DNA of 63,396 bases. Origin: Cyclobacteriaceae bacterium (lineage in GTDB: Bacteria > Bacteroidota > Bacteroidia > Cytophagales > Cyclobacteriaceae). The stretch lies in assembly GCA_020832305.1 (NCBI GenBank), contig JAFIEV010000078.1, positions 1 through 63,396 of the forward strand. Reading direction: 5' to 3'. Shown here one piece after another: positions 1 through 8,224 of the stretch. Under the pieces are notes generated by a model, which ran no database searches, was not told the DNA's origin, and saw only the letters and a program-made list of their open reading frames with translations. The position numbers and the translations under genes were made by a program. The first letter of the stretch is position 1. Every line of letters starts with the position of its first letter.

Positions 1-87
1 ACACCCTGTTCCGTAAACAGTCAGACTGTGTCAAAAGATAATAAATTGTTTCGCCCTTACAGGGCTTTACATCCTACTTGCAGCATT

Positions 88-103
88 TTCTACAAACGTG
101 CCA
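88..103. repeat. Left arm of imperfect inverted repeat
   Basis: This 16-base arm is the reverse complement of 369-384 with one mismatch. The enclosed 265 bases have no recognisable gene. Relationship to a mobile or dispersed element is inferred only from the symmetry. Confidence 0.45.
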
Positions 104-368
104 TCCCTGACGGGATTTTTTTGCCGTTTGCAAATAACTGCATTGATTCTGGACAATCGCCTTTCTTTTTTCCGAAAACAGTCAGCACCATTTTCCATGA
201 ATTGCTCATTTGTCGGGGACCTGTCCATGTCCACAGCAGGGACTGATAATGTGCAAATAGACATCATAACGGGATTGGGTAGTTTTCTGTCTGATTTACC
301 GATTGAGCATTTGCATTACCTGTATAGCCTGGATGCTATGGTGAAGTGTGAAGCAAGCGCCATAGGCG

Positions 369-384
369 TGGCACCTTTGTAGAA
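369..384. repeat. Right arm of imperfect inverted repeat
   Basis: This is the partner of 88-103 (15/16 complementary). It lies just upstream of the GCTCC-GTA-GGAGC palindrome at 407-419. Confidence 0.45.
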
Positions 385-429
385 AAAATGATAACCGGGG
401 AATTGAGCTCCGTAGGAGCGACACCCGAT

Positions 430-465
430 AAAAAAAGGCAGACAGGGTTGCCGTCCATGTCTGCC
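430..465 (-). terminator. Rho-independent terminator of the GMC-FadL-GDSL operon
   Basis: A seven-base stem GGCAGAC/GTCTGCC (437-443 with 459-465) is followed on the minus strand by seven T residues (430-436). It sits about 50 bases after the stop of the last gene of the leftward operon, where a terminator is expected. Confidence 0.8.
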
Positions 466-513
466 TTAATAATTTTTATTTTATACAATTATAAACGGTC
501 TGAGCTTCCCACT

Positions 514-2325
514 TTAGGGTAGTACGACCGCTCTGAAATTATTGACAATCGCCGGAGGTATACTCGCATTAAAGTTTCGGTTGATAACAGATATGATTTC
601 ATTGGCCGTGGCCGCATAACCCCTGGGGGTAAGGTGAACACCGTCCAGAGAGAAAAACCCGCCCTGAACAAAACGTCCATCGATCTGAACGCCGTCTACA
701 AAAACACCGGCACTGTATTTTTGTAAAAGCTGATCGGAATCAATTAATGTAATATTGGGGCTGTTGGTGGCCACTGTGCTGATGACGTTGTTGTAAAAGG
801 CCCTGTATTCATTGACATTGGCAACTTCCTGTGCATCCAGCACGTATTGATTGGCTTTGGGCATAAGCGCCGCCTCACCAGCCAGTACACCATCTGCAAG
901 CGCTGAAAGAAGGATGTATTCACCCTGTCGGAGTTGTCTGATGCCTAAAGGATTCTGCGCTGTTACAGCTGTTACCATTACAAAGGGATTGGGACCCTGC
1001 TGGAAAGTCGGATAGATGCCTGCCGCTTTAAGTGCTGTAATTTGCTGTGCTGTGGTTACCGTGATCACGGCCCTGAGCTGTGTTTGCTGGGCAGGGGGAA
1101 GCGCTTCGTTGTCATAAGCGGTAATGGTTTGCTGAACCCCTGCAGCTATCCCTTGCTGTAAAGCTGTATTGGTAGCCAGTTGCTGGTCAATTGCAGCCAG
1201 TAAGGGTGCCAGTTCGGCCGGTGTACTGCCGCCCGTCAGGTGGGCCTGTAATGAAGCATCTAATTGGGCATTGAGTGTGGCAACTGCCTGCTGACCTTCT
1301 GCGCTGGCCATATAATTTTGCGCGATTTGTTCGGCTTCCTGCTGTGTAGCCCCCTGTGCCATAGCTGCTGCTACCGCCTGTTGGAAGACAGCTTGCTGAG
1401 AAAGCGCTGGTGTGACATTTTCTTTGAGTGCAGTTTCAGTTACTACTACCGTTATCACATTCACTTTTACCGCTTGAGCAACCTGTGGATCGATCATGGC
1501 AGCATAAGCAGCATTTGCTTGTGTGGCTTCGGCAGCTGTCAGCGCCAGGCCATTCCAGGGCACTACGGTAAAATATGGGATAGTGGTAAAGTTGGGAATG
1601 GTAATTACCACACCCTTAGCTCCATTGCTTGCAAGTGCATTAACCAGCTGGTTGTAAAGCAGTTGGAAAAGCTCCTTTTCGGTAAGTCCATTTAATCCGT
1701 TGGTGCCTGGTCGCCCTTGTATGCCAAAAGCGCCACCAGATGTCGCATAGCCCAGTACATCATTGTTACCCAGCCAGCAGGTGAAAAAGGTTGGATTTGA
1801 TTCTGTTACCTTTTGGATGTAGGATTTATTGGATTCATTTTCACCCAGCATGCGGTAAAAGAAGGCACTTAAATTTCCGGCGGCAGGATTGGCGCCGAGT
1901 CCCTGCGTGCCGATATCCTTCACACGTAAAAAGGGCACGCCGAGGTTGTTGAAATCTCCGCTTACTTTATTGAATGCATTTGGATCTGGCGGCTTGATGC
2001 CTAATTGCGGATTGCCACCCTGTAATCCGGCCAGAAAGATATGTCCTGAGCCATTGCCCGGAGGCATCAGTGGTTGGTTAAAAGTAATAGGGGAGATTTC
2101 GCTGATCTGGCGAGCCAATATAGCCGGATAAGAATTTTGCTGCGCTTCAAGATACAAGCCATTATCGCTGATGCCTGCTGTAAGTGAGTTACCTACTGCA
2201 ATATATCTGCTGAAATCCACTGATCCTGCTTGAGGGGCAGGGATGTCGATATCCGGCTCACAGGAGACCAGTACTGCCAAAAAGGCAATCAGTATCCAGG
2301 GTTTGCATTTATATATCGGATTCAT
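514..2325 (-). CDS. SGNH/GDSL hydrolase-family lipoprotein with Ala/Gln-rich insert
   Basis: Predicted esterase or lipase of the SGNH superfamily, 603 residues, anchored as a lipoprotein (hydrophobic stretch ending LVSC, Cys22). Block I is GNSLTAG (45-51, Ser47 the likely nucleophile). Block III appears as GNND (186-189), and the C-terminal DGVH (561-564) supplies the Asp-x-x-His pair. Between roughly residues 295 and 440 lies a long segment dominated by Ala and Gln, predicted to be helical, which is not part of the ordinary SGNH fold. The substrate is unknown. It is the last gene of a leftward operon, 27 bases after a FadL-like channel gene, which suggests a lipid or hydrophobic ester substrate. 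Confidence 0.85.
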   Translation of the reverse strand: MNPIYKCKPWILIAFLAVLVSCEPDIDIPAPQAGSVDFSRYIAVGNSLTAGISDNGLYLEAQQNSYPAILARQISEISPITFNQPLMPPGNGSGHIFLAGLQGGNPQLGIKPPDPNAFNKVSGDFNNLGVPFLRVKDIGTQGLGANPAAGNLSAFFYRMLGENESNKSYIQKVTESNPTFFTCWLGNNDVLGYATSGGAFGIQGRPGTNGLNGLTEKELFQLLYNQLVNALASNGAKGVVITIPNFTTIPYFTVVPWNGLALTAAEATQANAAYAAMIDPQVAQAVKVNVITVVVTETALKENVTPALSQQAVFQQAVAAAMAQGATQQEAEQIAQNYMASAEGQQAVATLNAQLDASLQAHLTGGSTPAELAPLLAAIDQQLATNTALQQGIAAGVQQTITAYDNEALPPAQQTQLRAVITVTTAQQITALKAAGIYPTFQQGPNPFVMVTAVTAQNPLGIRQLRQGEYILLSALADGVLAGEAALMPKANQYVLDAQEVANVNEYRAFYNNVISTVATNSPNITLIDSDQLLQKYSAGVFVDGVQIDGRFVQGGFFSLDGVHLTPRGYAATANEIISVINRNFNASIPPAIVNNFRAVVLP

Positions 2326-2352
2326 ATATTTTTTACGTTTAGGTTGGTTGAA

Positions 2353-3630
2353 TTAAAATTTATAAGCAATGGATATACCCGGAATGAAAGCCCTGAGCTT
2401 GTAGGTGCCCGGCAATACCTGACGGGTTGTGGAGGTAAGCGTACCTGCGGCGATAGCATCCTGAACTGTCTGTTCGCGCTGTTCTCCCATTATATAAAGC
2501 AATGAAAAATCGATGTTAAATCGATCCAGTATGATGCCTGCCCCGGCTGTGAGGCCTATGCGGTTGGCATCAGGTGTTTCGGCGGTCATAAAACCTTTTT
2601 CAACGGGCGTCAGGTCGTAATAACCACCGGCCCGCAGTGCAAACTTATCAGAAGTTTTGTATTCACCTCCAAGGTGGAAAACCCAGCTGTTTTGGTAGTT
2701 TCTCGGGGCTGAAATGTCTTGAAGCAAGTTGGTGTTGGTGGCGAAATCAAAATTGAGGCTTTCATAGGCAGACCAGCCGACAAAATCGACTTGAAACCCG
2801 AGTTCGAGCTTCTCAGAGGGCAGGTAGCCCACGCCTGCAGTGAAAACCGAAGGCAAAGGCAGGCTGGAATTAAAGGTATTTCCAGCGGGAAACTGGGCTC
2901 TTATAGCAGAAGGAACGGTAAACTCAGCACTACCTCCCGAGATATTCATATCTATGCGAGAACGGTAACTCAGGCCAAGGTTCACTTTATCGGATGCCTG
3001 ATAAAACATGCCGATATTGAAGCCAAAACCCAGGTCTGCAGCTCCGTCGAGTTCAACCTGACCTTCGCCGGCCTCTGTATCCAGTAAAAGGGTCCTTTGC
3101 AGGTTTACGCTGCCAAATGCAAAGTTGAGACCGGCACCAATGCCCAGCCGTTCGTTAATTTTATAACTAACTGTTGGCTGTACCACGATGGCCTGAAGTG
3201 AAAGCTCATTGAGGAGGTCACGACCGGCCCAACCCTGTTCCCAGCGCACCGAGCTTCCGAAAGGTGTAAAGGCCCCAAGTCCAAATTTAAAATTGCTGTC
3301 TTCAGGTCCCCATACGGCGTAAAATTGAAAAGGCGTACCTGTCGAATTGTCGGTACGTGCTGTATAATTGCTGAATTCGGTGGTTGAATTCCAGTACATT
3401 ATATTGGAATTAATAAAATTGGCGCCAACAAAAATGCTGTTGTGGTCCATAAATATCATAGAGCCCGGGTTGAAAAATAAGCTGGAGGCATCTGGCCTTA
3501 AGGCTACCCCCAGGTTTCCCATGGCAGTGGACCGGTTTCCCTGTAGCAATACCTGATAACCGGCGGCGATTACCTGACTACTCAGGCATAATGCTAAAGC
3601 AATGGTAAATAATAGTCTACTCTTTTTCAT
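2353..3630 (-). CDS. FadL/TodX-family outer-membrane transport protein
   Basis: Predicted beta-barrel channel for hydrophobic compounds such as long-chain fatty acids, 425 residues from the ATG at 3630; a TTG nine bases upstream is a weaker start. A signal peptide ends near VIAAG. The N-terminus carries the family pattern of a Gly-rich stretch followed by DASSLFFNPGSM, and the C-terminus ends in IAYKF, an aromatic barrel-insertion signal. It lies between the GMC oxidoreductase and SGNH lipoprotein genes, with gaps of 44 and 27 bases, so uptake of a lipid-like substrate that the neighbours process is plausible. Confidence 0.88.
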   Translation of the reverse strand: MKKSRLLFTIALALCLSSQVIAAGYQVLLQGNRSTAMGNLGVALRPDASSLFFNPGSMIFMDHNSIFVGANFINSNIMYWNSTTEFSNYTARTDNSTGTPFQFYAVWGPEDSNFKFGLGAFTPFGSSVRWEQGWAGRDLLNELSLQAIVVQPTVSYKINERLGIGAGLNFAFGSVNLQRTLLLDTEAGEGQVELDGAADLGFGFNIGMFYQASDKVNLGLSYRSRIDMNISGGSAEFTVPSAIRAQFPAGNTFNSSLPLPSVFTAGVGYLPSEKLELGFQVDFVGWSAYESLNFDFATNTNLLQDISAPRNYQNSWVFHLGGEYKTSDKFALRAGGYYDLTPVEKGFMTAETPDANRIGLTAGAGIILDRFNIDFSLLYIMGEQREQTVQDAIAAGTLTSTTRQVLPGTYKLRAFIPGISIAYKF

Positions 3631-3673
3631 ACAATTCAATTTAGTTTTCCACTTAAAGTTTGGTATGTAATCG

Positions 3674-5290
3674 TTAAAAAATATTTTCGTGTATTAAATC
3701 ATCCAGTTTAAAATTTTTATTTCCTTCCTTATCAGGAATATGGCTCATGGCATATTCTGATAAGGCGGTAATGGTAAGACTGGGGTTTACACCCAGGTTA
3801 CATGGAATGACCGATCCGTCGAGGATGTACATATCAGGGTAATTGTGTACGCTGAAATATTCATCTACAACTCCGCCATTTGCATCTTTACCCATAGGAC
3901 ATCCGCCAAGTATATGGGCTGTCATAGGCATATTTAAAAGAATTTCAGGCCAGACGTTTTGTGGGATACCATTGACTTTTTTTGCATATCTCTTCATTAC
4001 TTCTTGTCCAACAGGTATATACGCCGGAACCTTGAGGTCTTTGTCGTTTCTGAAAGTCATCCTTTGTTTTAGCCAGCCTTTTTTCCAGACGAGTCGCATA
4101 GAGTTGTCGAGAGATTGCATTACCAGAAATATTATGCTGTTTTCGCCCCAGTGTCTCAGATTGAAAGTAACACGTAAAAAATTAATGGGATGTTTTACAA
4201 TCTGCAGCAAGAGCTTCAAAAATCTCATAAAGCCTGAGCCTCCACCGGTGGCAAGGGTGCCAAGCCGACCCATGGCTCCGGCTTCATTGCTGTATTTTAC
4301 TACTTCGATATGCGTATCTTCATCGGGATTAAAATAGCTGCTTATGGCGACACCATTGTTGAGTTTTTCTCTGGCATGGCTTACCCCGCAGAGTGATTCG
4401 CTGTTGGTAAGCACCTGATCTCCGAGTGTGTCTGAAAGGTTTGGCAGGGTTTTATAATGAAATTTCTGTTTGAGTAACAATTCAAGGGTCCCCAAAACGC
4501 CCCCACTTACGATCAGCCCATGGGAATGATAAGACAAGGCATTCCGATTAAACCAGGAAGTTGACGAACGGGTGTCAATTTGGTAAATACCCTGATTGTG
4601 CTGGATTTTGGTAGCCAGGGTTTCTGATACTATGGTTGCTCCAAATTTTTTTGCAAACCACAAATAATTTTTTTCCAGTGTGTTTTTAGCATTGTGCCGG
4701 CAACCAGTCATACATCCGGCACATTCAATACAACCTTTTCGCAAAGGTCCGTGGCCATTGAAATAAGGATCGCTTTCCCTTTCCGTATCTCCAAAATATA
4801 CACCGACATTTACACCTGAAAATGATTCTTTGCGATTCATATCTTCGGCTACCTCTTTTAAAAGCATGTCCTCGACATACAATTTTTCATTTTTTACGGT
4901 GCCCAGCATTTTTCTGGCCAGCTCATAGAATGGAATGAGGGTGCTCTTCCAGTCTTTGAGGTGTGCCCAGACTTTATTTTGAAAAAAGGCATCAGGAGGA
5001 AACATATGGGTATTGCCATACACCAGGCTACCACCACCTACGCCGACACCACTCAGGATAGTAACCTGCCTGAAGAAGCTAATGTTCTGAAATCCAAAGC
5101 ATTTTATAAGCGGCGCCCATAAAAATTTTCTCAGGTTCCAGTCTGACTTGGGGAAATCTTCATCTCTGTAGGATTTGCCCTTCTCAATAACCAGCACCTT
5201 ATAGCCTTTTTCTGACAGGCGCATGGCCGAGACACTTCCGCCAAAACCGGAACCAATGATGATGTAATCGTAAACCTCCTGCTGCTTCAT
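3674..5290 (-). CDS. GMC-family FAD oxidoreductase (cholesterol oxidase-like)
   Basis: Predicted FAD-dependent alcohol or sterol oxidase/dehydrogenase, 538 residues. The N-terminal Rossmann motif is IIIGSGFGGS (10-19) followed by an acidic strand end (VIEKG). A second glycine-rich block is SGVGVGGGSLVYGN (80-93). The C-terminal GMC region has HILGGCPMG and later NPSLTITALSEY. A cluster of four cysteines, C187-x2-C190-x2-C193-x3-C197, is typical of the cholesterol-oxidase-like branch and might bind metal or form disulfides. No signal peptide is visible, so it is probably cytoplasmic. It is the first gene of the leftward operon with the FadL-like channel and SGNH lipoprotein. Confidence 0.87.
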   Translation of the reverse strand: MKQQEVYDYIIIGSGFGGSVSAMRLSEKGYKVLVIEKGKSYRDEDFPKSDWNLRKFLWAPLIKCFGFQNISFFRQVTILSGVGVGGGSLVYGNTHMFPPDAFFQNKVWAHLKDWKSTLIPFYELARKMLGTVKNEKLYVEDMLLKEVAEDMNRKESFSGVNVGVYFGDTERESDPYFNGHGPLRKGCIECAGCMTGCRHNAKNTLEKNYLWFAKKFGATIVSETLATKIQHNQGIYQIDTRSSTSWFNRNALSYHSHGLIVSGGVLGTLELLLKQKFHYKTLPNLSDTLGDQVLTNSESLCGVSHAREKLNNGVAISSYFNPDEDTHIEVVKYSNEAGAMGRLGTLATGGGSGFMRFLKLLLQIVKHPINFLRVTFNLRHWGENSIIFLVMQSLDNSMRLVWKKGWLKQRMTFRNDKDLKVPAYIPVGQEVMKRYAKKVNGIPQNVWPEILLNMPMTAHILGGCPMGKDANGGVVDEYFSVHNYPDMYILDGSVIPCNLGVNPSLTITALSEYAMSHIPDKEGNKNFKLDDLIHENIF

Positions 5291-5538
5291 ACAAATCCAA
5301 CCCTCATTTTACTTCCTGATCAATTTTCATTATATTAATGCCGAATATAACTATATCAATCCAATAACGGAATATAAGTATCCGGCGGATAATTTTGTTT
5401 TGAAATTGTATAAATCTAACAAAACCATAGTAAATTAAATGAATATTTTTCAAAAGCACGATATTCATAAGAATGTTTTTTATAAAAGTTAAAATGTATA
5501 ATTTAGGATTTTGAGAGGTGTTGTTTAATAGAACAGAT

Positions 5539-6669
5539 ATGCATTGGTACACAGATCTGAGTAATCAGGTGGAGGGAAATAAACATATTTATAACGAATA
5601 TTTTGATGTGGAATTTACCCGACAGATCATCAACAAGGTGGTAAATGGTCTGGATGAAGTGTATTTCAGGACAGAAATGGTTGGATTTGATGATTTTCCC
5701 CAGCGAAATAATCCTGATCGGCCCTTAATTTTTGCCAGCAATCATTCGGGGATGGCCTTTCCATGGGATGCGATAATTCTCGCATCAAAAATGTTTTTGA
5801 TGCATAATTTTGGCCGGGATGCGGCTAGACCGCTTTCTTCAGTTATGTTGTCTGGCTCGGACTTGATGAATCCTTTTATGTACAAAGACCTATGGAAGAC
5901 GGTGGGATCGATCGATGCTACTTTTCTCAATTTTGAAACCATGATGCACCAAAATGATCATAATCTTTTGATTTATCCCGAGGGTGTGCCGGGCATTGGT
6001 AAAGGTTTTAACAGGAAGTATGAATTGCAGCGTTTTTCTTCATCATTTGTCACGATGTCTTTGAAATACAAGACAGATATTGTTCCCATTTACACTATAA
6101 ATGGCGAATATATCAATCCCTATGCCTACCGTTGGGAGTGGCTCAATAATCTGGTGCAGAAAATAGGGGTACCATATTTACCGATAGGATTTACAACGCC
6201 CATAATATTTCTGCAGCCCTGGTTTTTTTATGCCGCATTGCCGGCCAATCTCGTGTATGTGATGGGCAAGCCGATAAAGGCCTATGAGTTTACCAATACA
6301 CCCCTTGAAGAGATGACGCGCGAAGAAATTATGTCAATAACCGCGAAGGTGAAAGCGCTGATGCAACAGGGGCTTCACGCTGCAGAAAAGGAGCATGGTA
6401 AATCGCCATATCGCTTAGGCCGTTTATTTACCTCTGTCCTGACTAAAAGCAAAGATTTCCCTTATGAGCTGCCTTTTGCCTGGCCTTTGTACTTTTCAGC
6501 TTTCAAGCAACATTACAAAGGAAAAGAAAGCCGAAATGAAAAAATTAAGCTCGGTTTTTTGTCGTGGATACGCATTTTATGGAAAAATCCCTTTGATCTG
6601 TTTTTTTACCTTCCGATTTTGGGTTGGTTTCCGTTATTATTAAAAGGTGCACCGAAAAAAATGAAATAA
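5539..6669 (+). CDS. PlsC-like acyltransferase
   Basis: Predicted glycerolipid or related acyltransferase, about 376 residues from the ATG at 5539; an in-frame GTG at 5518 would add seven residues. The acyl-acceptor block shows NHSGMAFPWD, a longer spacing than the usual NHx4D, and the later block is YPEGVPGIGKGF, matching the FPEG-type motif that contacts the glycerol phosphate. Several hydrophobic stretches in the C-terminal half (near IIFLQPWFFYAALP and FDLFFYLPILGW) suggest membrane association. It diverges from the GMC operon and is followed after 19 bases by an esterase gene. The exact acceptor is unknown. Confidence 0.8.
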   Translation: MHWYTDLSNQVEGNKHIYNEYFDVEFTRQIINKVVNGLDEVYFRTEMVGFDDFPQRNNPDRPLIFASNHSGMAFPWDAIILASKMFLMHNFGRDAARPLSSVMLSGSDLMNPFMYKDLWKTVGSIDATFLNFETMMHQNDHNLLIYPEGVPGIGKGFNRKYELQRFSSSFVTMSLKYKTDIVPIYTINGEYINPYAYRWEWLNNLVQKIGVPYLPIGFTTPIIFLQPWFFYAALPANLVYVMGKPIKAYEFTNTPLEEMTREEIMSITAKVKALMQQGLHAAEKEHGKSPYRLGRLFTSVLTKSKDFPYELPFAWPLYFSAFKQHYKGKESRNEKIKLGFLSWIRILWKNPFDLFFYLPILGWFPLLLKGAPKKMK

Positions 6670-6688
6670 TTATTAATTAGATTAATCT

Positions 6689-7612
6689 ATGCAGTCATAT
6701 CAGCATCAGATATTGAAAAGGGTTCTCAACACGTTAAGTCTTCCCATGTATGTGGCACTGCCACCTATTGATCATTTGAGGGCCCTGCTGGAGTCGCTGA
6801 CCCTTGTATCAACTCTTCCATGGGATGTACACTTCAAGATATTGGAGCATAAAAATTTTAAATCAGACTGGCTGATGCCCTCAAAGACAAAACCGAACCG
6901 GGTGATTTTGTACCTTCACGGTGGCGGATACGTAATAGGGTCACCCCGAACCCACCGTGGGCTTGCCGGGAAAATTGCCAAATCGCTGGAGGCAAATTGC
7001 CTGTTGCCTGATTACAGAAAAGCGCCGGAATTTCCCTTTCCCTATGCGCTCAACGATGCCTACGATTCATACCTCTATCTTCTTGAAATGGGTTATGATG
7101 CTTCAGATATTACCTTCATCGGCGATTCAGCCGGCGGTGGCCTCACCATGGCCCTGATGCTTAAGATAAAAGATCTTGATTTGCCATTACCCAAAGCAGC
7201 TGTCTTGCTGTCGCCCTACGTCGATTTGGTCAATGTTTCAGGATCCAGGGAGTACAATGCACGAAATGATCGTTTTCTCGATATTTTTGAGATGAGAAGA
7301 TGGGCAGATTTATATGTTCAGGGAAACGATCTGAGGCATCCCTACGTTTCACCTATATATGGGGATCTTTCAGAACTTCCTCCTTTGCTGATACAGGCCA
7401 GCGAAAGTGAAGTTTTATACGACGACGCTGTAAGCCTGCAAAAAAAGGCTTTACAACAGGGTGTTCAGGCCGAACTTCAGACATGGAAAGGCCTGGTGCA
7501 CTGGTGGCATATGTTTGGAGGGCTTCCCGAAGCAAAGGAAGCAATTCAAAAACTAGTAGAATTTCTCAAGGAAAAGTATGAAAAAGATGCAGACTATTTA
7601 AAAGCATCTTAA
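6689..7612 (+). CDS. Alpha/beta hydrolase, hormone-sensitive-lipase type
   Basis: Predicted carboxylesterase or lipase of the HSL (family IV) group, 307 residues. The oxyanion-hole motif YLHGGGYVIGS is near residues 74-84, the nucleophile elbow is GDSAGGG near 145-151, an acidic residue follows in SEVLYDD near 245, and the catalytic His is likely in GLVHWWH near 270. No signal peptide is seen. It starts 19 bases after the acyltransferase stop and is probably cotranscribed with it, so the pair may make and break acyl esters; this is inference. Confidence 0.9.
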   Translation: MQSYQHQILKRVLNTLSLPMYVALPPIDHLRALLESLTLVSTLPWDVHFKILEHKNFKSDWLMPSKTKPNRVILYLHGGGYVIGSPRTHRGLAGKIAKSLEANCLLPDYRKAPEFPFPYALNDAYDSYLYLLEMGYDASDITFIGDSAGGGLTMALMLKIKDLDLPLPKAAVLLSPYVDLVNVSGSREYNARNDRFLDIFEMRRWADLYVQGNDLRHPYVSPIYGDLSELPPLLIQASESEVLYDDAVSLQKKALQQGVQAELQTWKGLVHWWHMFGGLPEAKEAIQKLVEFLKEKYEKDADYLKAS

Positions 7613-7740
7613 GGCTAAATGGCCGTAAATCTGTGGATTATCATATGGTACTTACTTAAATTTTCCGGTTAGCTATATGTATAGTTTAAATTTAAATCAC
7701 TACCTTAGTATTAATTTTTTAACTTTTAAAATTTGGGTTT

Positions 7741-8088
7741 ATGGAAGATCTGTTTAAAAAATTCATTTATACCAGTGTTGGTATGGTTTCTCTTACGGTG
7801 GAGAAGGTTGAAAAGGTGATCGACAAGTTGATCAATGAAAACAAAATCTCTAAAGAGGAAGGGAAAAAAATCGTTGATGACTTCCTCAAAAATACTGAGA
7901 CCAAGAAGGAAGAGCTGGAAGCACAACTTAAAAGCATCACAGAACGCGTGGTTTCAAGTTTTGATTTTGCATCGGGCAAAGAATTAAATGCTCTTAAAAA
8001 AAGGGTGGAAGAACTGGAGCAGCTCGTTAATCCTGCACCTGCCAAGGCGGCTCCCAAAGCAAAAAAGCCAGAAACTGCTGAGGCATAA
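7741..8088 (+). CDS. Phasin-like coiled-coil protein
   Basis: Small 115-residue protein resembling the PhaI/PhaF-type granule-associated family. An N-terminal amphipathic region (MEDLFKKFIYTSVGMVSL) is followed by a charged helix and a heptad-like segment ending KKRVEELEQLV. The tail is rich in Ala, Lys and Pro, as in PhaF-like proteins. The family coats polyhydroxyalkanoate granules, but no PHA synthase is visible in this window, so it may instead be a general coiled-coil protein. It is preceded by a 128-base intergenic region and followed by a hairpin, so it is probably a single-gene transcript. Confidence 0.7.
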   Translation: MEDLFKKFIYTSVGMVSLTVEKVEKVIDKLINENKISKEEGKKIVDDFLKNTETKKEELEAQLKSITERVVSSFDFASGKELNALKKRVEELEQLVNPAPAKAAPKAKKPETAEA

Positions 8089-8100
8089 TCTATGTTTATC

Positions 8101-8130
8101 AATGCCGGCTTCTTAACAAGGGCCGGCATT
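8101..8130 (+). terminator. Hairpin after the phasin-like gene
   Basis: A perfect nine-base stem, AATGCCGGC (8101-8109) with GCCGGCATT (8122-8130), begins 12 bases after the phasin-like stop. Only a loose T-rich region follows (8141-8160), so termination is likely but not classical. Confidence 0.6.
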
Positions 8131-8224
8131 ATTGCATGCAGATTTTTTGTATTTTATTATTGCTCTTTGAATTTTTTAAAGAGAAAGATGTGATCTTTGT
8201 CTTCCATTAACCATAGTAAACAGC

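Larger units (their letters stand above)
1..429. other. Non-coding left edge with dispersed repeats
   Basis: I see no convincing gene here. Short open frames exist on both strands but have no coding character. Two segments are related in inverse orientation: positions 88-103 and 369-384 match at 15 of 16 bases as inverted repeats. Position 407-419 is a small perfect palindrome, GCTCC-GTA-GGAGC, inside a stretch resembling repeats scattered between genes in many Bacteroidota. The two inverted arms could mark the ends of one inserted repeat unit; that is inference. Confidence 0.5.

Noticed and set aside
98-382. 94-codon frame at the left edge
   Set aside because: It runs through the inverted and dispersed repeats and has no coding signature.
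1264-1695. 143-codon frame opposite the SGNH gene
   Set aside because: It lies fully antisense to a well-supported gene and mirrors its Ala/Gln-rich codons.
3843-4337. 164-codon frame opposite the GMC gene
   Set aside because: It is antisense to a clear coding region and has no recognisable motif.
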